In this document: piece after piece, positions 46,938 through 55,869 of the stretch
How positions within the stretch are numbered: position 1 is the first letter of the stretch
Layout of the letters: the number at the start of each line of letters is the position of its first letter
Assembly: GCF_026262505.1 (NCBI RefSeq)
Contig: NC_067206.1
Coordinates: 13,698,205 to 13,762,204 of the forward strand
Source: Trichomonas vaginalis G3
Taxonomy: Eukaryota; Parabasalia; Trichomonadida; Trichomonadidae
DNA: 64,000 nt
Direction of reading: 5' to 3'
Position numbers and translations under genes: made by a program
The notes under the pieces: model-generated
Database searches by the model: none
Seen by the model: only the letters and a program-made list of their open reading frames with translations
Told to the model about the DNA's origin: nothing

Positions 46938-49082
46938 ATGCCCCCGTATAGAATGGATAGAAGGTCTGCTAGAATAAAAGCAGAGTTAGAAAGATATGGT
47001 TGGAGAGTTTCAAAGAATTTTAAATATAGGAAGGGAAGACCCATAAAAGTCTATGACAAATTGTCTGGTCTTCGCTACGAAATGGATTTGGAAACAGCAC
47101 GTGCCAATTATCCAAACAGACTAGAGAGGTTAGAAGAAGAACGTCTTATGGACATGCCTTTCGATGTTAGTGAACCTCAAGTTGAAGGACACGACGGCTT
47201 TGCCAGATTCTACTGGAAACATGACGAACAATTGCATCCTTTGAGAAGGAAAAAAGGAAAAGGTGAAGACGCACATGCTCCCATGGAAAGAACAAGATAT
47301 GCATATGAAAAGTATCGTGAAGTTAGAAGTCAAATTACATCTGGTCGAACCTTTACAGTAAACTTTGACGAAGGAAAGAACAAAGAAGGCTTCATGGGTG
47401 TACTTGCTGCCATACAAGACGGAAATAAGAAAGGATACAATCTCAGACTAACCGTAACAGATTTAGATGGTCATATTTACTATGCACATGGCAATGTCAC
47501 AACAGCCGCACAACTTCTTGACGCTTTCAAGACTACAAAGAGAGAACAAATGGTTGACTCCGACTCAGACATTTTGAATGCAATTGAAGGAATTGCAAGT
47601 GTAAAATTTGAATGGTACCAACCGAACCCTCAAGCAGTCAGACAACATGCTGGATACTTCCCGTTCATAAATAAGTCTGACATTGACTTGACAAGGTATG
47701 GAATTTACAATTCAATTGAAACAATTGTCAATGAACCTTGTATTCTTACATGTCTCAGGAACTCTGGTCTTGTTACAGATGAGAAGATGAAGTATCTTGA
47801 GTCATGTGTGAAGACAAGGTACATTCTCAGAGGTCAATTGGCAAAAATTGCACCGTTGGCAAATGTCAATATCCGAGTCAACATACCTACAGCTAAAGGT
47901 TCTTCACATGACGACTATGTTGTTGACAAAGACTTACCATGGTTGAAGATTGTAATTGTCCACAACCACTTCATGTTGAACGAAAGTCTTATGTTCGGAA
48001 AAGGTAAGTGTAACATTGTCAGAGCTGTTAACATTCTTTTCGAGAAAGGTTTGTTGGAACCAATTCCAGATGACAAGCTGACAGAAACTTTTGTACCAAA
48101 AGACGAAACAAACTTTTCATTGTTAGCAAGACCAAAAGTTGTTCCAGACAAAGTTCTAGTACAAAAGAAGTACACAATTCCAAAAGGAGTTGGATTGTTC
48201 GGATACCAACCTGAACCAGAAGAACTTCCAATGAGGTTGCAAGAACTTCAAGATGCTATAAACAAACTTCCATTGAGAAATCCAATTGACGTCAAATTGT
48301 ATTGGAGAGCATCTGAGTTAGGTCAGAAGGTTTTATATGAAACAGGTTGCTTCGACGATGTTTATGAGATAACAGGAGAAGTTTCTCAGAAGATAAGAGA
48401 CTCACTTGAATTTCCACAAACTGGACCAATTGGTTGCGACAAGTTCGACTCATATGAAAAGATATACTATGTCGACCTTAACGCTGCATACATGAGGTTT
48501 GTCCAATATATCCCGACTGGAATTCCAAACGAAGACGGTGAGTTCCCAGGAAGGAACTATACAGTTGGAAAAGTCATACAACAACTGTATGATATTAGGA
48601 AAGCTTCAAACCCCAAACTTGCAATGACACTCAAATTGCTTATGAATTCGACATGGGGATATTCCATAAAGAAACCTCAAGAGATGAAGAGTAAACATTA
48701 TGAGAAGGTCGACAACTTTGTTGAAAGGTTTTCTCCTTTTGTTTTGAAGTACGAATTCACTCAAGGTCAAAGTGGCTTAGTAACCACATTAAAACCTATT
48801 GTCGAACATTGGTCTTACCCTCAGTTCGCAAAGGCAGTCCTTGACAACTACAACAAATTCTTCTCGGAAGTCAAATCCAAAGTGAAGGTTTACTATGAGA
48901 ACATCGATGCACTCATGACGAACGAAGAAGGCTATAACAAACTCATTGAAATGGGCATGGTCGGTGAAAAGATGGGTCAATTCAAATTGGACAAAATTTT
49001 CACCGAAGTTCATGTCCTCTCCAAGCGTAAGTACTGGGGCATACTTGAAGACGGCACAGAAATAAAACATTGCATGAAGTAA
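46938..49082 (+). CDS. Maverick protein-primed type family B DNA polymerase, 714 aa
   Basis: The ATG at 46938 follows an AT-rich TTTTTATTTTTATAAAA leader. Palm motifs appear in order: motif A region YYVDLNAAYM at about residue 509, motif B KLLMNSTWGYS at about 565, motif C region YYENIDALM at about 651. Upstream there is a long N-terminal and exonuclease-like region. Expected role: copying the element from its termini with a protein primer, as proposed for Polintons. Somewhat shorter than typical Polinton PolB. Open throughout. Confidence 0.85.
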   Translation: MPPYRMDRRSARIKAELERYGWRVSKNFKYRKGRPIKVYDKLSGLRYEMDLETARANYPNRLERLEEERLMDMPFDVSEPQVEGHDGFARFYWKHDEQLHPLRRKKGKGEDAHAPMERTRYAYEKYREVRSQITSGRTFTVNFDEGKNKEGFMGVLAAIQDGNKKGYNLRLTVTDLDGHIYYAHGNVTTAAQLLDAFKTTKREQMVDSDSDILNAIEGIASVKFEWYQPNPQAVRQHAGYFPFINKSDIDLTRYGIYNSIETIVNEPCILTCLRNSGLVTDEKMKYLESCVKTRYILRGQLAKIAPLANVNIRVNIPTAKGSSHDDYVVDKDLPWLKIVIVHNHFMLNESLMFGKGKCNIVRAVNILFEKGLLEPIPDDKLTETFVPKDETNFSLLARPKVVPDKVLVQKKYTIPKGVGLFGYQPEPEELPMRLQELQDAINKLPLRNPIDVKLYWRASELGQKVLYETGCFDDVYEITGEVSQKIRDSLEFPQTGPIGCDKFDSYEKIYYVDLNAAYMRFVQYIPTGIPNEDGEFPGRNYTVGKVIQQLYDIRKASNPKLAMTLKLLMNSTWGYSIKKPQEMKSKHYEKVDNFVERFSPFVLKYEFTQGQSGLVTTLKPIVEHWSYPQFAKAVLDNYNKFFSEVKSKVKVYYENIDALMTNEEGYNKLIEMGMVGEKMGQFKLDKIFTEVHVLSKRKYWGILEDGTEIKHCMK

Positions 49083-49227
49083 AAAATTTTTATTCGAATT
49101 TGAATCGGACAGGTCGAGTTACACCATTCTTGGTCTCAAACTCATATATAACCTGTTTGTTTGTATTTTCGTCGACTATGACACGAGACACGAACATTGA
49201 CCAAACGGACAAAAAGTGTCATTTCAG
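49083..49227. promoter_or_regulatory. Spacer with AAAAAGTGTCATTTC promoter
   Basis: About 145 bp after the polymerase. GTGTCATTTCAG lies directly before the ATG at 49228; the TCATTT fits the initiator, and the preceding AAAAAGTG is the same box as upstream of other small genes. Confidence 0.5.
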
Positions 49228-49491
49228 ATGGTCCCGCAGCCAATCGCATTCGAGCACTTCGAAGAAGCCTTACGTTCCAAGGGAGAGGGTGTCTGGTGCA
49301 AGGCAGAGGTCATGAAACTCTACGAGCAGTACATCCTCAATGCCTGGGAGGACAAATCGTCCTTGGATTGGCAATTCTACCAACTCCTCTGGGACGACCT
49401 CCTAGGCAACTGGGATGACGAAAGAGTCCAATTCAGAGGTCGGGAGCTAATTGTCCAAATTACCCTTAATTTAACCCACTTAATGAACTAA
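49228..49491 (+). CDS. Maverick 87-aa helical protein, unknown
   Basis: MVPQPIAFEHFEEALRSKGE; Trp-rich helical middle (NAWEDKSSLDWQFYQLLWDD). The start is chosen by the initiator immediately upstream. Converges with the HNH-fusion gene. Function unknown. Confidence 0.6.
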   Translation: MVPQPIAFEHFEEALRSKGEGVWCKAEVMKLYEQYILNAWEDKSSLDWQFYQLLWDDLLGNWDDERVQFRGRELIVQITLNLTHLMN

Positions 49492-49539
49492 ACACCTAAA
49501 TTTACTCGGGGTTTCCCCTAAAATAAAATTTTTTTACTC

Positions 49540-50250
49540 TTAGAACCACTCGAGGTTCTCCTTACGGTTGTTGAGCTTGTCACCGTCAATGTGTCTGACC
49601 CTCGTCTTCTTGTCTGGATTTGGAACCCATTGAATTGCGACAAGCTTGCCCATGGAGATTGAACCGCGATTCCGAAGGTTAAGGTTCAAGTGTCCCAAGT
49701 TGTTGAGGACTGGGGTAAGAACCTTGCCTGTCTCCTTGTTGCGGATTTGATATGGGTAGGGTTGGGAAATTTCGTAAGTGTCATCGGCAACAAGGGTTGC
49801 CCAAACTTCCTCTTCTTTGTGTTTCTCTTCTTCCTCTTCTTCTTCGTGTTTCTCTTCTTCTTCGTGTTTCTCTTCTTCCTCGAAAATTCCTTCTTCAATT
49901 TGGTACTCACGAATTACGGTGTTGGAGGTTCTGTCCTTTCCGAGTACCTTCCAGATGGCGTCTATCTCTTCGAAGAAACGGTAGATGAGTCTGGCAAGGT
50001 CTCGGTTCTCTCTCGCGTAAATGCGCAAGGTTTCCGTCAAATCATTCAGGCATTTCTCATTGGAAGCTTGGTTCATGAGGAACTCACCTTTAAGTCCCTT
50101 CATCTCTTCCATAAGACTACTTTGGAGAGTCTTAACGGTGTTTGTCAGATGAGCTTTCAAATTCAAAATTTGAATTTGAACTGGGCGCTTGTCTGGCAAC
50201 ATTGAAAGGACATCTGCCATTGTGTTCGGCTTCGGTGCTTGTTCGGACAT
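49540..50250 (-). CDS. Maverick coiled-coil protein fused to a NUMOD4/HNH-like domain, 236 aa
   Basis: Residues 1-108 match the 112-aa protein of Maverick B (MSEQAPKPNTMADVLSMLPD ... KVLGKDRT). Then come a Glu/Lys/His-rich acidic linker (EEEEKHEEEEKHEEE), a NUMOD4-like stretch (YEISQPYPYQIRNKETGKVL) and an HNH-like end (LVAIQWVPNPDKK, RVRHIDGDKLNNRKENLEWF), the classic signature of homing-type HNH nucleases. Either a fused homing endonuclease relic or a domesticated nuclease tail. Looks whole. Confidence 0.82.
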   Translation of the reverse strand: MSEQAPKPNTMADVLSMLPDKRPVQIQILNLKAHLTNTVKTLQSSLMEEMKGLKGEFLMNQASNEKCLNDLTETLRIYARENRDLARLIYRFFEEIDAIWKVLGKDRTSNTVIREYQIEEGIFEEEEKHEEEEKHEEEEEEEKHKEEEVWATLVADDTYEISQPYPYQIRNKETGKVLTPVLNNLGHLNLNLRNRGSISMGKLVAIQWVPNPDKKTRVRHIDGDKLNNRKENLEWF

Positions 50251-50282
50251 CGAAAAAATGAAGTGGTTTGAGAATGACGGTT

Positions 50283-50867
50283 TTACTTCAAAAAGCTTGT
50301 TATGACGGTTAAGTCATACAACAAGTTTAAAATAATATCTTGTTCTTCTTCTGAACGTTTGTTGTCTCTTCCGATAAAAGTTTCGAACATGAGAACCAAA
50401 AAACGTTTTTTGAGATTGCGGAAGAGTTCAGGCAAACGTTCATATTCTGGATATGTTGGGAGCAGTTCAAAACATCTGAGCTGACTTTCGGACAAAATTG
50501 GGACAATGTCAGAAAATTCATCTTTGGTCGGACTGCTTGAAGGTAAGTCCCTTACATGTAAGTAGCTCTGGTAAAGTCTTCTCATTTCTGCTAACTTTTG
50601 GAGTATAGCTTCGTAGTTTAGAAGTTTTAATTTTAAATGTCTTATTCCACTCTTGACATCTAAACGGTAACTATCCATGAGGTCAAGAGTAGCTTTGGTA
50701 GCTTTAAGTGGAGCTATCTGTTCCTTGACTTGTGCAATTTTGGTTGCAATTGTGGTTTGAGCTCCTTCAAGTTCGCCGTCTATGTCGTTCTCAACGTCTT
50801 CAACCATAGCTTGAAACTCTTCATCGGTCCATTGAGATTGGTGTGGGACGAATTTAACTTGCTTCAT
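50283..50867 (-). CDS. Maverick 194-aa alpha-helical protein, copy in C
   Basis: Nearly identical to 39574-40158. MKQVKFVPHQSQWTDEEFQA, coiled coil, helical C-terminal domain. Looks whole. Function unknown. In B a Cys-rich gene (39266-39550) lies directly upstream of it; here that gene is missing. Confidence 0.75.
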   Translation of the reverse strand: MKQVKFVPHQSQWTDEEFQAMVEDVENDIDGELEGAQTTIATKIAQVKEQIAPLKATKATLDLMDSYRLDVKSGIRHLKLKLLNYEAILQKLAEMRRLYQSYLHVRDLPSSSPTKDEFSDIVPILSESQLRCFELLPTYPEYERLPELFRNLKKRFLVLMFETFIGRDNKRSEEEQDIILNLLYDLTVITSFLK

Positions 50868-50893
50868 TCAAAAAATGAAAAAAATGTTTTTAC

Positions 50894-51283
50894 TCAAAAC
50901 GTTAAGGTTGACTGAACTGGTTGGATGTCGCCTTCACAGGTTATGTAGAACGGCTGACCCGAGAAGTGAAGGAGAGACTGAATTGCCAATTTCATATGGG
51001 GTAGGGGGTTCTCCTTGTTTGGTATTTTTATCCAAGGACGTTTGTTTAGGAACTTAACAAGAGCTTCTCTTTTGGCGTCCTTTATGCCATCGTAGGCTGT
51101 CCCGTCTGGTATTTGAATTGGAATTCCAGTCGAAGTCTCGAGCTGAAGTGTAGACCTTCCAGAAATAGTGGTGAACTTGACCTTGGGCTTCATTACCCTG
51201 CGCAAGTACTGCTTAACAACTTCATTTATCTCTATAAGGTAAATTGCCTCGTCAAATCCTTCTGGTATTCCGAGTCCTTCCAT
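50894..51283 (-). CDS. Maverick 129-aa protein, counterpart of the 121-aa gene of B
   Basis: I start it at MEGLGIPEGFDEAIYLIEIN (51283), because upstream codons run into the 21-bp repeat array. Shares DEAIYLIEINE, LETSTGIPIQIP and FYITCEGDIQPVQ with B but differs strongly in between. Function unknown. Confidence 0.65.
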   Translation of the reverse strand: MEGLGIPEGFDEAIYLIEINEVVKQYLRRVMKPKVKFTTISGRSTLQLETSTGIPIQIPDGTAYDGIKDAKREALVKFLNKRPWIKIPNKENPLPHMKLAIQSLLHFSGQPFYITCEGDIQPVQSTLTF

Positions 51284-51515
51284 CCGACAGGAAAATATTT
51301 TCCCGACAACTGGAAAAAAAATTTCCCGACGACAGGAAGAACTCTTCCAGTTGTCCGTCCGTAAACCATTCAAATTTTCGAAAATTGAGAACTTTTGGTC
51401 GAACTTCAGAAAAAGTTTTTCCTTCCGACAGGAAAGGTTTTTCCTTCCGAAGGAAAGGTTTTTCCTTCGACAGGAAAGGTTTTTCCTTCGACAGGAAAGG
51501 TTTTTCCTTCCGACG
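51284..51515. promoter_or_regulatory. 21-bp tandem repeats GACAGGAAAGGTTTTTCCTTC in a divergent spacer
   Basis: At least five units at a 21-bp period (51405-51515), with degenerate relatives at 51290-51350. Each unit has an inverted pair GGAAA/TTTCC. Same place and period as the unrelated array of Maverick B (38687-38874). Confidence 0.85.
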
Positions 51516-52113
51516 GTTAAGCCACAAACAGATGTCGACGTCCCACCAACCGAGCCCATATCCCAACCAGAAGAACCGAAAAGCTGCAGAACCACAACAG
51601 TCTCCTCAGCAACCTCAGTTCCAGCAAGTACCTCCGATTTACTACCAATTTCCACCTCAATGTTACTACCCACCACAAGGCTTCCCGAACTACCCTCCTC
51701 CTCAGCCTATGCCTTACTTCCCCAAACCCTTGGATGTTTATGCAAAACCCTGCCCCACAATTCCAATCTCAATCCAAGAGAGACCAAGAGTTCGAGGAAG
51801 GTCTGAACCGCTTACGCAAAGAGTATGCTACTACCCCAATGGAAGAAGACAGGCTCTCACTCTCTTCCCTCAAATCGACCGATTCGACTCGTACCACAGA
51901 TTCGGTTCGTGACCGTGAAGACTACCTCAAGCAGTCTGAGAGACTTCTTCATCCTAGAACCATTTACAGTTGGAGCTCTCAAGAACATGCGCAATTACGA
52001 AGGTCAGACACCAGCTGGAGACCGTAAAACAGACGTACTCGCAAGAGCAGTCCAACTGGTCAAGACAAGACCGAGATAGTCGACTTCATTCTTGCAGCTT
52101 GCCCATACAAGTA
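51516..52113 (+). pseudogene. Maverick C Pro/Gln-rich protein, broken counterpart of the 188-aa gene
   Basis: Matches 38081-38647 in sequence and position: a Pro/Gln/Tyr-rich first half, then the Ser/Thr segment and helical end. About three breaks. Confidence 0.7.
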
Positions 52114-52143
52114 AAAAAATAAACAATTACGAGTTAAACTTTT

Positions 52144-52340
52144 TACTCTTTCTTTTCTGAGTTGTTTAGAGCTGGTTTCTCTTGTAGAACCTTTCGTACT
52201 CTTCCATGGTCATGTAATTGCGAATTTGGTACGCAATTCCAGGTTCGTTGTTTTTGAACCTTACGTATGTAACGCTTCCATCCTCCTCAGGGAAGTAAGC
52301 TGCTAACATCTGACCAAGTTTTCTCGGTGACTCGGAGCTC
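52144..52340 (-). pseudogene. Maverick C counterpart of the 66-aa gene, broken
   Basis: Nearly identical to 37853-38053, with the same AAAAAGTGACATTTTT-type leader. About one break. Confidence 0.65.
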
Positions 52341-52377
52341 ATAAAAATGTCACTTTTTAAACGTTAAGTTTTTAGTC

Positions 52378-52581
52378 TTATTTTACCCTTTGTTTACCCT
52401 TTGTTTGTTTGTCAAGGTAGTATTGGAGTGCAATTTCTCCAAATTCTCTGTGTCGGAGTTCTTCAGCATTTTCCAAGGTGTTCCTGGAGAACTCAAAGAA
52501 GTTGTCAAGAACATACTGCCATGCTGCTCTTCTGAGTTCGTCGGTATTTTGGAAGTGTTGCACCTTCGAGTCTTCGGACAT
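52378..52581 (-). CDS. Maverick 67-aa helical protein, copy in C
   Basis: MSEDSKVQHFQNTDELRRAA, counterpart of 37629-37817 with a slightly longer Lys/Gln-rich end (KQTKGKQRVK). Function unknown. Looks whole. Confidence 0.65.
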   Translation of the reverse strand: MSEDSKVQHFQNTDELRRAAWQYVLDNFFEFSRNTLENAEELRHREFGEIALQYYLDKQTKGKQRVK

Positions 52582-52656
52582 GAAAAAATAACACTTTTTC
52601 TATTAAACCGTTTACAATTTGAATTTTGTTGCTGAATTCAGCAAAAATATAATTTA

Positions 52657-52860
52657 GGGTAGATGGGTATATCTAACCTCTTTTCTAACCTCTTTTCTAC
52701 CCTCTTGAATTTTCATGAATTTTATACAGAAAATGCTTGTTTTGAGGTCGAGCCACTTTTGGCTCCACCGTATTCTTTCAACCAAAACTCATGAATTCGG
52801 CAAAAATATATTTTAGGGTAGAAGGTTAGATATAACCTCTTTCTAACCTCTTTTCTACCC
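52657..52860. repeat. Two GGGTAG...CTACCC inverted repeats left of the variable cassette
   Basis: Copies at 52657-52703 and 52816-52860, about 160 bp apart, each with GAATTC and GCAAAAATAT-like sequence before it. Same motif as 40918-40963. Confidence 0.75.
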
Positions 52861-52945
52861 TCTTGAATTTGTCATGAGTTTTCCCGAAATAAAAAATAAA
52901 GTTGGTTTTTTTAAAAAAATATTTTTTTATTTTTATTGTAAGAAC

Positions 52946-53853
52946 ATGTTAGCAACAACAGCACCAAACTCGTTAGTCATGAATCCAACTCAATGTTAGT
53001 AGAGATGAAAAGCTTCATTCCTTCTTCATATACTTTCGAAACAAAATCCAGAAGATAAAGCAAGAACTTTTAACAAGTACTTTAGACTGTAGTGCGAAAG
53101 ATGAAACAAATGAACAGTATCTTTATGAAATGCAGGACATTATTGACCATTTACCCAAATTGCCTGAAATCCAACAACAAAAGCTTACTATTCCAGAATT
53201 CGATGAAATAGAAGTCAAAGCAACTGACTCAGTAGAAATAAAGAAGTTCATACGAAAGGTTAACTATGAGTTTCTTGGATTTCATTGCAACCACAAAGTC
53301 ATGGACAAAGATTGCGATATGGTATATAAGAACATCTCTGACATATACAAATCTGGGGAGTTTAAGACCTACGACAACTTTGTTTCGTTAGTTGCAATGT
53401 GTATGGCAGATAAGAGATAAAGATAGAAGAGGTAAGATATGGAATGAACAGATAAAACCCGCAACTTTTGAGTTAAAGAGAGCAATTGACGCCTTAGTCA
53501 TACTAGCAGGTAAGGTTTCAGAATATAACGCAAAAATGAACCCACAATGTTCTAAATGTAAAGCAGCAATGAGGAAATATAACTACTCCGTCAAAGAGAT
53601 AGAACGTATGAAAACGACTATGCTGACTTAAAGAGGGAGGCAGAGAAACCAGCAGAAGATAAAATGGACATGTTGACATTTCTAACAAAAACTATCCAAC
53701 AGCTGACGATTTCCTTCTATCTGACGTCAAGAAGAAGTATAAAGAAACCTTCGGCATTGTTAAAACATTCGATGTACTGACAGAAGAAATAGAAGCTACG
53801 AAATTGTTTAAAGTCTCACGAATTCACAATGTTTACCATGTAAAACGCTTATA
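52946..53853 (+). pseudogene. Maverick C accessory cassette gene, broken, unknown
   Basis: Coding-like from an ATG at 52946 (after TTTTTTATTTTTATTG) to about 53853. Visible pieces: LPEIQQQKLTIPEFDEIEVK, CNHKVMDKDCDMVYKN and a CxxC segment NPQCSKCKAAMRKYNY. It sits between the small-gene block and the ATPase, where B has the 59-aa membrane protein, and is bracketed by GGGTAG...CTACCC inverted repeats. About three breaks. No family recognised. Confidence 0.55.
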
Positions 53854-53862
53854 AAATAACTG

Positions 53863-53908
53863 GGGTAGAAAAGAGGTTAGAAAACAGGTTAGATCTAACC
53901 TTCTACCC
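53863..53908. repeat. GGGTAG...CTACCC inverted repeat right of the cassette, opposite orientation
   Basis: GGGTAGAAAAGAGGTTAGAA, then ...CTAACCTTCTACCC; relative to the copies at 52657-52860 it is reversed, so the cassette is flanked by inverted copies. Confidence 0.75.
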
Positions 53909-54004
53909 TAAACATTATTTTTGCTGAATTCCGTATGAAAATCGTGAAAAATAACAGAGTATTTTGACAACTTCAAACAAGCAGAGTAAATGAACCATTT
54001 ATTT

Positions 54005-54877
54005 TTATTGACTTTTTACAATTTGAACTTTGTTTGCGTAGATATGAATTCTGAAAGAAGTATGAGGGTCTTGTATGACTTTGTACTTCTCCCATAGTTC
54101 ATGTCTGTCAACCTTACCTGCCATGGACTCTTTCATAAGTTCCATGAAATCGTCTTCGGACAATCCAGGGAAAAGTATAATGTCAGTAAGTATTCTTTTA
54201 ACATCCTTACTTAAACTCTTTGCTGTCTGTACACATATTACGACTGAGATGTTAAAGTGTCTGAGCTTCTTAAGAATTCGACACATATCTTGTTCTCTGT
54301 TCTTTAACAAAGGATGAGAAGCAAAGTCATCTAAGATAAGAAGACATCTGTGAGGGTAAGTCTTCCAATCGTACGATTGCAATTTCTTCGAAATGTATTC
54401 TATCTCTTTCTGTTTGTTTCTGAAGTGTTTCTTCTCTAATATTCTCTGCATTTCCTCATTTGGGTCTTTAAACTTCGAGTTTATATACTCATTTATAGCA
54501 TTGTACTTCAAAACTCTTCTTTGGTACTTCTTTATCCAATCTAACAACTCAGTATCCTTTATACATACTAACTTAGACTTCTTTATAATATCTTTGAACG
54601 AATTGACGGTTTGGTCAAATTGACCAGAAGTACTACAAATGACTACTAACTCATAGAATGGGTTCTTCTCATCTAGTTCTTGTTGTTGTGCAGCCATTTT
54701 AAGATAAGTGAAAGTCTTACCCGACCCAGGTGGTGCGATTAGACCTGTTATACCATTCTGAGCAAATAAGAACTTGTCATGTATAGGTTTTATCTGAGCA
54801 TTTTCTAACTTCCTCTTGTTCTTGTTTAAAACATTCTCAAATTTCTTGTCAATGTCAGCAAACTTTTTTTCTAACAT
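54005..54877 (-). CDS. Maverick packaging ATPase, copy in C, 290 aa
   Basis: Almost identical to 36510-37385: Walker A APPGSGKTFT, Walker B CLLILDDF. Start taken at MLEKKFADIDKKFENVLNKN (54877), avoiding overlap with the divergent gene at 54914. Looks whole. Confidence 0.9.
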   Translation of the reverse strand: MLEKKFADIDKKFENVLNKNKRKLENAQIKPIHDKFLFAQNGITGLIAPPGSGKTFTYLKMAAQQQELDEKNPFYELVVICSTSGQFDQTVNSFKDIIKKSKLVCIKDTELLDWIKKYQRRVLKYNAINEYINSKFKDPNEEMQRILEKKHFRNKQKEIEYISKKLQSYDWKTYPHRCLLILDDFASHPLLKNREQDMCRILKKLRHFNISVVICVQTAKSLSKDVKRILTDIILFPGLSEDDFMELMKESMAGKVDRHELWEKYKVIQDPHTSFRIHIYANKVQIVKSQ

Positions 54878-54913
54878 ATTTTTAGAAAAATTAAAATTTT
54901 TATCTTTTTGAAA

Positions 54914-55384
54914 ATGTCTAGCGATTTCGCTATCTATATTCGAGACAAACTTTTTGACAGCAAAACATCTGTCGACCATAAAATCTTACATAGTGTAAAC
55001 AAGAAAGGTGAATTTGTTCTAAAGTTCTGTTTCTGGGAATATGACAAGAACCATAAAACATTAGGCAGAGAAGTCTTTAAGTTTGTCAATGACAGACTTG
55101 TTGACAGAGATGACGCCTCTTGGAGAGATGAAGTCCAACAAAAGTTCTTAGAATGCAAAGAAGACACATGCGCTGTTCTTGAAGATGAAATAGAAAACAG
55201 AATAGAAGAGCTATTAAAGGACAAAGAACTTTTACAAAAATATGGTTCTGAGAAGTTTGACATAACTCCACCAGAAAAGAAGAAGAAGAGAGAAAAGAAA
55301 GAAAAGAAAGTAGAAGAAAAGAAAGTAGAAGAAGAGAAGAAAGAACCAGAGCCAGTTCCAGAGAAAAAGAAATTTGACATGTAA
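54914..55384 (+). CDS. Maverick 156-aa protein with Lys/Glu-rich tail, copy in C
   Basis: Counterpart of 36021-36473 with a longer Lys/Glu repeat (KKVEEKKVEEEKKEPE). MSSDFAIYIRDKLFDSKTSV start. Divergent from the ATPase across 36 bp; converges with the SSB-like gene. Function unknown. Confidence 0.7.
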   Translation: MSSDFAIYIRDKLFDSKTSVDHKILHSVNKKGEFVLKFCFWEYDKNHKTLGREVFKFVNDRLVDRDDASWRDEVQQKFLECKEDTCAVLEDEIENRIEELLKDKELLQKYGSEKFDITPPEKKKKREKKEKKVEEKKVEEEKKEPEPVPEKKKFDM

Positions 55385-55400
55385 AAATAAAATTTTATTT

Positions 55401-55820
55401 TTAGAACATTTCTGGGTCAATGTCAATGTTCTCTTCCTCTTTAGGAGTAAACACTGGCTTAGACTCTAAAATCTTTTTACCTAATTTACCTTGAACTTCA
55501 ACTATCTTAGACTCATAATATTCATAGTCGTCTGCTTTCTTTGGTTCATAAGGTATAACAAGTTTGTATGCTTTACCTTCTTCGAGTTTTGAGAACTTTC
55601 TGTCAAAATTTTCTTTGACTGTCAACAAACCTTCTATGTCTAAGTCTTCAAAAGTTGCACCACTTTTTCTAACAACAGCAAACTTAACTGGTGCAATGTT
55701 CCAAACTTTGTCAAATGTAGACTTTTCAAAATTATAGAAGTAAACATTCAAATATGCGAATGGAGCTAACTTATCTTTGACTTCTGTCATGTACTTATTT
55801 ACTGAGATGAATTTTGCCAT
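55401..55820 (-). CDS. Maverick SSB-like small protein, copy in C, 139 aa
   Basis: Same length as 35585-36004 with substitutions spread along it, but the tail EEENIDIDPEMF is unchanged, suggesting that it matters. SSB assignment is inference. Looks whole. Confidence 0.55.
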   Translation of the reverse strand: MAKFISVNKYMTEVKDKLAPFAYLNVYFYNFEKSTFDKVWNIAPVKFAVVRKSGATFEDLDIEGLLTVKENFDRKFSKLEEGKAYKLVIPYEPKKADDYEYYESKIVEVQGKLGKKILESKPVFTPKEEENIDIDPEMF

Positions 55821-55869
55821 CTTTTCTATCGGATAAAAAAATATTTTTTTAAAAATTTACTCAGAAAAA

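Noticed and set aside
49690-50205. Plus-strand open frames opposite the HNH fusion
   Set aside because: Antisense of the Glu/Lys linker giving Phe/Leu/Ser runs; the minus-strand frame has the recognisable domains.
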